Shown: in pieces, positions 6,059-8,296 of the stretch
Position numbering within the stretch: the stretch's first letter is position 1
Layout: each line of letters begins with the position of its first letter
Origin: Candidatus Izemoplasma sp.
GTDB lineage: Bacteria > Bacillota_I > Bacilli_A > Izemoplasmatales > Izemoplasmataceae
Direction: 5' to 3'
DNA length: 8,296 nucleotides
Assembly: GCA_007116205.1 (NCBI GenBank)
Contig: SKIY01000120.1
Coordinates: 1-8,296 of the forward strand
Notes under the pieces: generated by a model
The model's database searches: none
The model's input: only the letters and a program-made list of their open reading frames with translations
What the model was told of the DNA's origin: nothing
Program-made: the position numbers and the translations under genes

Positions 6059-6840
6059 AGGTACGACCTCACTTTCTCATCGGCGATGTTTTCGCGCTCT
6101 AGGTATCTTAAGACTTTTAGGGGTAATAACATCTCTAAATTTGATTTTTCTAGGGTTTCTTGGTCTTTTAAGACATTGGTTGCTGTATCTATTTTTAATA
6201 TCTTACCATTTTTTAAAACAACAATTCTATCGCTTAATACTGATTCTTTCATATCATGGGTGATGGTTATAATAGTAACGCCTTCTGCGTTTAATTGCTT
6301 CATGTACTCTAAAATCATTTTACGACCCTTCGGATCGAGCATAGATGTTGCTTCATCAAAAATAATAATATCTGTTTGCATTGCTAAAATACCGGCGATG
6401 GCAACCCGTTGTTTTTGTCCACCTGAAAGATTATGTGGTTCTTTATTTAAAAACTCTGCCATATTAACTTTATGGGCATACTTCTCTATACGTTCTACCA
6501 TTTCATTTCGCGGTACTTGAAGATTTTCCAATCCAAAAGCGATATCATCACGAACTGTGACACCTACGAACTGATTATCAGGATTTTGAAAGACGATACC
6601 AATATGTTTGCGTACATCTTGGATGGTTTCGCGGCTTAATAATATATTATCAACGATGATTTCTCCTTGATTTGGTTTAAGTAACCCAATCAAAAGTTTA
6701 GATAGCGTCGATTTTCCACTCCCGTTATGACCAAGAATGGTGAGCCACTCACCTTTTTTTATGTTTAAGTTAATGTTTTCTAATACTGGTTGATCTTGTT
6801 GATATTCAAACGAGACGTTTTTCATTTGTATAATATCCAT
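6034..6840 (-). CDS. ecfA1: ECF transporter ATP-binding protein A1
   Basis: First ATPase of the ECF energising module; 268 residues. It has Walker A GHNGSGKST at 37-45, Q-loop VFQNPDNQFVG at 83-93 (typical of EcfA1), signature LSGGQKQR at 138-145, Walker B DIIIFDEATSMLDP at 157-170 and switch histidine H195 in ITHDM. With EcfA2 and EcfT it energises several vitamin-specific S proteins (riboflavin, folate, biotin and others in known systems), none of which is encoded here. The ATG at 6838-6840 is preceded by GAGGTGG. It heads its own transcript: an extended -10 promoter lies 27 bp upstream and the rplQ terminator beyond it. The stop is TAG, within ecfA2. Confidence 0.95.
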   Translation of the reverse strand: MDIIQMKNVSFEYQQDQPVLENINLNIKKGEWLTILGHNGSGKSTLSKLLIGLLKPNQGEIIVDNILLSRETIQDVRKHIGIVFQNPDNQFVGVTVRDDIAFGLENLQVPRNEMVERIEKYAHKVNMAEFLNKEPHNLSGGQKQRVAIAGILAMQTDIIIFDEATSMLDPKGRKMILEYMKQLNAEGVTIITITHDMKESVLSDRIVVLKNGKILKIDTATNVLKDQETLEKSNLEMLLPLKVLRYLERENIADEKVRSYLWQLSLKR

Positions 6841-6867
6841 TGTGCCACCTCTTTTTGGACCGTATTC

Positions 6868-6876
6868 ATTATATCA
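6868..6876 (-). promoter_or_regulatory. Extended -10 promoter of ecfA1-ecfA2-ecfT-truA
   Basis: On the minus strand TGA-TATAAT: a perfect -10 hexamer (6868-6873) with extended TG (6875-6876), 27 bp before the ecfA1 ATG. The hexamer 17 bp upstream does not resemble TTGACA. Transcription would begin near 6861, giving a leader of about 20 nt, too short for a riboswitch. It lies just after the rplQ terminator, so the ecf operon can be expressed apart from the ribosomal operon. Confidence 0.7.
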
Positions 6877-6914
6877 AAATGTCTTATAAATTGCGATACT
6901 TATAATCCTTTAAG

Positions 6915-6945
6915 AAAAAAATGCGAGCCTAATTTAGGCTCGCAT
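6915..6945 (-). terminator. Intrinsic terminator of the rpoA-rplQ operon
   Basis: On the minus strand the 10-bp perfect stem ATGCGAGCCT/AGGCTCGCAT (arms 6936-6945 and 6921-6930) encloses a 5-nt loop, and is followed by a run of seven T's (6921-6915, the first of them pairing in the stem). It begins 5 bp after the rplQ stop. There is no T-tract in the plus direction, so it works one way only. Confidence 0.92.
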
Positions 6946-6950
6946 ACGCG

Positions 6951-7313
6951 TTATTCGACAAATTCGATAATAGCCATCTCTGTCGCATCACCGCGACGTG
7001 GGCCAAGTTTCATTATACGTGTATAACCACCGTTACGTTCTTTAAAACGTGGTGCTATATCATCGAATAATTTCTGAAGTGCGTTTTGATTATCTTCAGT
7101 TTTCAAAAAGCGTACAGTTTCAGCTGCTTGTCGACGTGATGATAAGGTGTTTTTCTTACCTAATGTAATCATCTTATCTATAAGTCGGCTAACTTCTTTA
7201 GCTTTTGTTTCTGTTGTTTGAATGCGTTCATGAATAATTAAATGCGTAACTAAGTCACGTAGCATTGCTTTTCTTTGATCGCTTCTGCGATTCAATTTAC
7301 GATATCCAGCCAT
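6951..7313 (-). CDS. rplQ: 50S ribosomal protein bL17
   Basis: Component of the large ribosomal subunit near the tunnel exit; 120 residues, the usual bacterial length. The N-terminus MAGYRKLNRRSDQRKAMLRD (1-20) and the following LVTHLIIHERIQTTETKAKE are the family's hallmark, and it ends in TRIMKLGPRRGDATEMAIIE. The ATG at 7311-7313 is served by AGAGGAGG (7319-7326), which touches the rpoA stop codon 12 bp upstream, so the two genes are co-transcribed and probably translated in step. An intrinsic terminator follows directly. Confidence 0.97.
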   Translation of the reverse strand: MAGYRKLNRRSDQRKAMLRDLVTHLIIHERIQTTETKAKEVSRLIDKMITLGKKNTLSSRRQAAETVRFLKTEDNQNALQKLFDDIAPRFKERNGGYTRIMKLGPRRGDATEMAIIEFVE

Positions 7314-7325
7314 AAAAACCTCCTC

Positions 7326-8273
7326 TTAGTGTCTCGCAAGTGAGAGATTTAGTTCTTCGAGCTTTTGTTTGACTTCCTTAAGTGATTTCTTACCTAAGTT
7401 ACGTACTTTCATCATATCTTCTTCAGTTTTTTGTGTGAGTTCATCGACGGTATGAATGCCTGCACGTTTCAAACAATTGTAGCTTCGAACTGATAAGTCT
7501 AAATCTTCAATTTGCATTTCTAAAATTTGAGAGTTTTGTTCGGACTCTCTTTCAACCATGTATTCTTCTTCTTGTGCTTTTTCTGAAAGTTCAACAATGA
7601 CTTCAAGCTGGTTTATAAGCATTTTAGAAGCAATTCCCATTGCTTCTTTTGGCGTTAAACTACCGTTTGTTTCTAAATCAATGGTAAGTTTATCCAAATC
7701 AGCTGTTTCATCATCTCGTGTTTTATCCACGGTGTATTGTACTCTTTGAACCGGGGTATAAATACTGTCTATTGGAATGACTCCAACGACTCTATTGAAT
7801 TTTTTGTTTCTCTCTGCACTCACATAACCGATGCCACGACGTGCAGTCATTTCCATACGGAAAGACCCTTTAGTGATTGTCGCGATGTGTAGGTCTTCAT
7901 TGATAATGGTTACATCGTTATCGTGAATAATGTCCTTCGCTGTTACTTTGCAAGGACCCTCTACGTTAATCTCTAGCTGTTTTTCTATATCAGAATCATC
8001 ACTATCAATAGAGAGCACCACATCTTTTAAGTTAAGAACGATGGTTGTAATATCTTCAACCACACCTTCAATTGCTGAAAATTCATGTTGTACGCCATCG
8101 ATTTTACAGTTAACAATGGCTGCGCCAGGCATGCTCGATAGCAATATTCTGCGCAACGAATTTCCAATAGTAATCCCATAGCCACGCTCTAGTGGACTGA
8201 TTTCGAATATACCATGGAAGTCATCGGTTTCAACTATTTTTGTATTCGGCTTTTCGAATTTTAAATCTTTCAA
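7326..8273 (-). CDS. rpoA: DNA-directed RNA polymerase alpha subunit
   Basis: Scaffold subunit of RNA polymerase; 315 residues, full family length. The N-terminal domain (about 1-232) carries the dimerisation segment TIGNSLRRILLSSMPGAAI at 35-53 and ends with ASKMLINQLEVIVELS near 215-230. An acidic linker (about 233-254, rich in E and S) leads to the C-terminal domain (about 255-311) with SVRSYNCLKRAGI at 261-273 (R263 matches E. coli R265, which contacts UP elements) and RNLGKKSLKE at 291-300. The start codon is TTG at 8271-8273, not ATG. It has AAGGGAGG (8282-8289) 8 nt upstream, and the protein start MKDLKFEKPN fits the family. Next downstream is rplQ; the upstream ribosomal genes lie outside the window. 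Confidence 0.97.
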   Translation of the reverse strand: MKDLKFEKPNTKIVETDDFHGIFEISPLERGYGITIGNSLRRILLSSMPGAAIVNCKIDGVQHEFSAIEGVVEDITTIVLNLKDVVLSIDSDDSDIEKQLEINVEGPCKVTAKDIIHDNDVTIINEDLHIATITKGSFRMEMTARRGIGYVSAERNKKFNRVVGVIPIDSIYTPVQRVQYTVDKTRDDETADLDKLTIDLETNGSLTPKEAMGIASKMLINQLEVIVELSEKAQEEEYMVERESEQNSQILEMQIEDLDLSVRSYNCLKRAGIHTVDELTQKTEEDMMKVRNLGKKSLKEVKQKLEELNLSLARH

Positions 8274-8281
8274 TTGAACAA

Positions 8282-8289
8282 CCTCCCTT
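8282..8289 (-). promoter_or_regulatory. Ribosome binding site of rpoA
   Basis: AAGGGAGG on the minus strand, 8 nt before TTG 8271-8273. This near-perfect site at ideal spacing supports TTG as the true start; the out-of-frame TTG just after the site would hit a TGA within a few codons. Confidence 0.8.
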
Positions 8290-8296
8290 GTTTATA

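Noticed and set aside
6020..6520. Open plus-strand frame of 166 codons
   Set aside because: It lies entirely antisense to ecfA1 and the start of ecfA2, whose motifs are unambiguous. It has no ribosome site and shows no recognisable protein.
6841..6914. Riboswitch before the ecf operon
   Set aside because: The leader after the predicted promoter is only about 20 nt, and no conserved aptamer pattern was seen; the hairpin upstream belongs to the rplQ terminator.

Overview
This 8.3 kb window is an AT-rich stretch of a bacterial chromosome built almost entirely of core genes. It reads with the standard bacterial code: TGA closes at least two genes (the ZnuC-like ATPase and ecfA2) and tryptophan is TGG. 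Shine-Dalgarno sites are strong (for example AGGGAGG and AGAGGAGG). The gene order rpoA-rplQ-ecfA1-ecfA2-ecfT-truA is the classic Firmicutes order. Low GC, short intergenic gaps and a long EcfT suggest a low-GC Bacillota or a Mollicutes relative that kept TGA as stop (Acholeplasma, Izemoplasma or Haloplasma-like). This placement is inference.

Layout, right to left on the minus strand. rpoA (TTG start) and rplQ form the end of a ribosomal-protein/RNA polymerase operon and are closed by an intrinsic terminator. About 40 bp later an extended -10 promoter starts a second transcript: ecfA1, ecfA2, ecfT and truA, all joined by overlaps. The first three make the energising module of a group II ECF vitamin transporter; no substrate-binding S component lies nearby. 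truA makes a tRNA pseudouridine synthase that carries an unusual N-terminal extension of about 95 residues.

On the plus strand (1651-3197) sits a two-gene cassette for a metal-type ABC transporter, a ZnuC/AdcC-like ATPase and a ZnuB/AdcB-like permease, overlapping by ATGA. Its extended -10 promoter lies in the centre of a perfect interrupted palindrome (CTAGTTAT, 9 nt, ATAACTAG), which looks like a repressor operator. No solute-binding protein gene accompanies it. The cassette converges on truA, and the two gene ends share one perfect hairpin with tracts on both sides, which works as a bidirectional terminator and contains both stop codons.

Divergent from the cassette, on the minus strand, are tmk (thymidylate kinase) and the start of holB (DNA polymerase III delta prime subunit), which runs off the left edge. 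No RNA genes, insertion sequences, CRISPR arrays or phage genes were seen. I did not find a wholly new system. The points most worth a second look are the TruA extension, the orphan metal transporter pair with its palindromic promoter, and the two extra membrane helices in EcfT.
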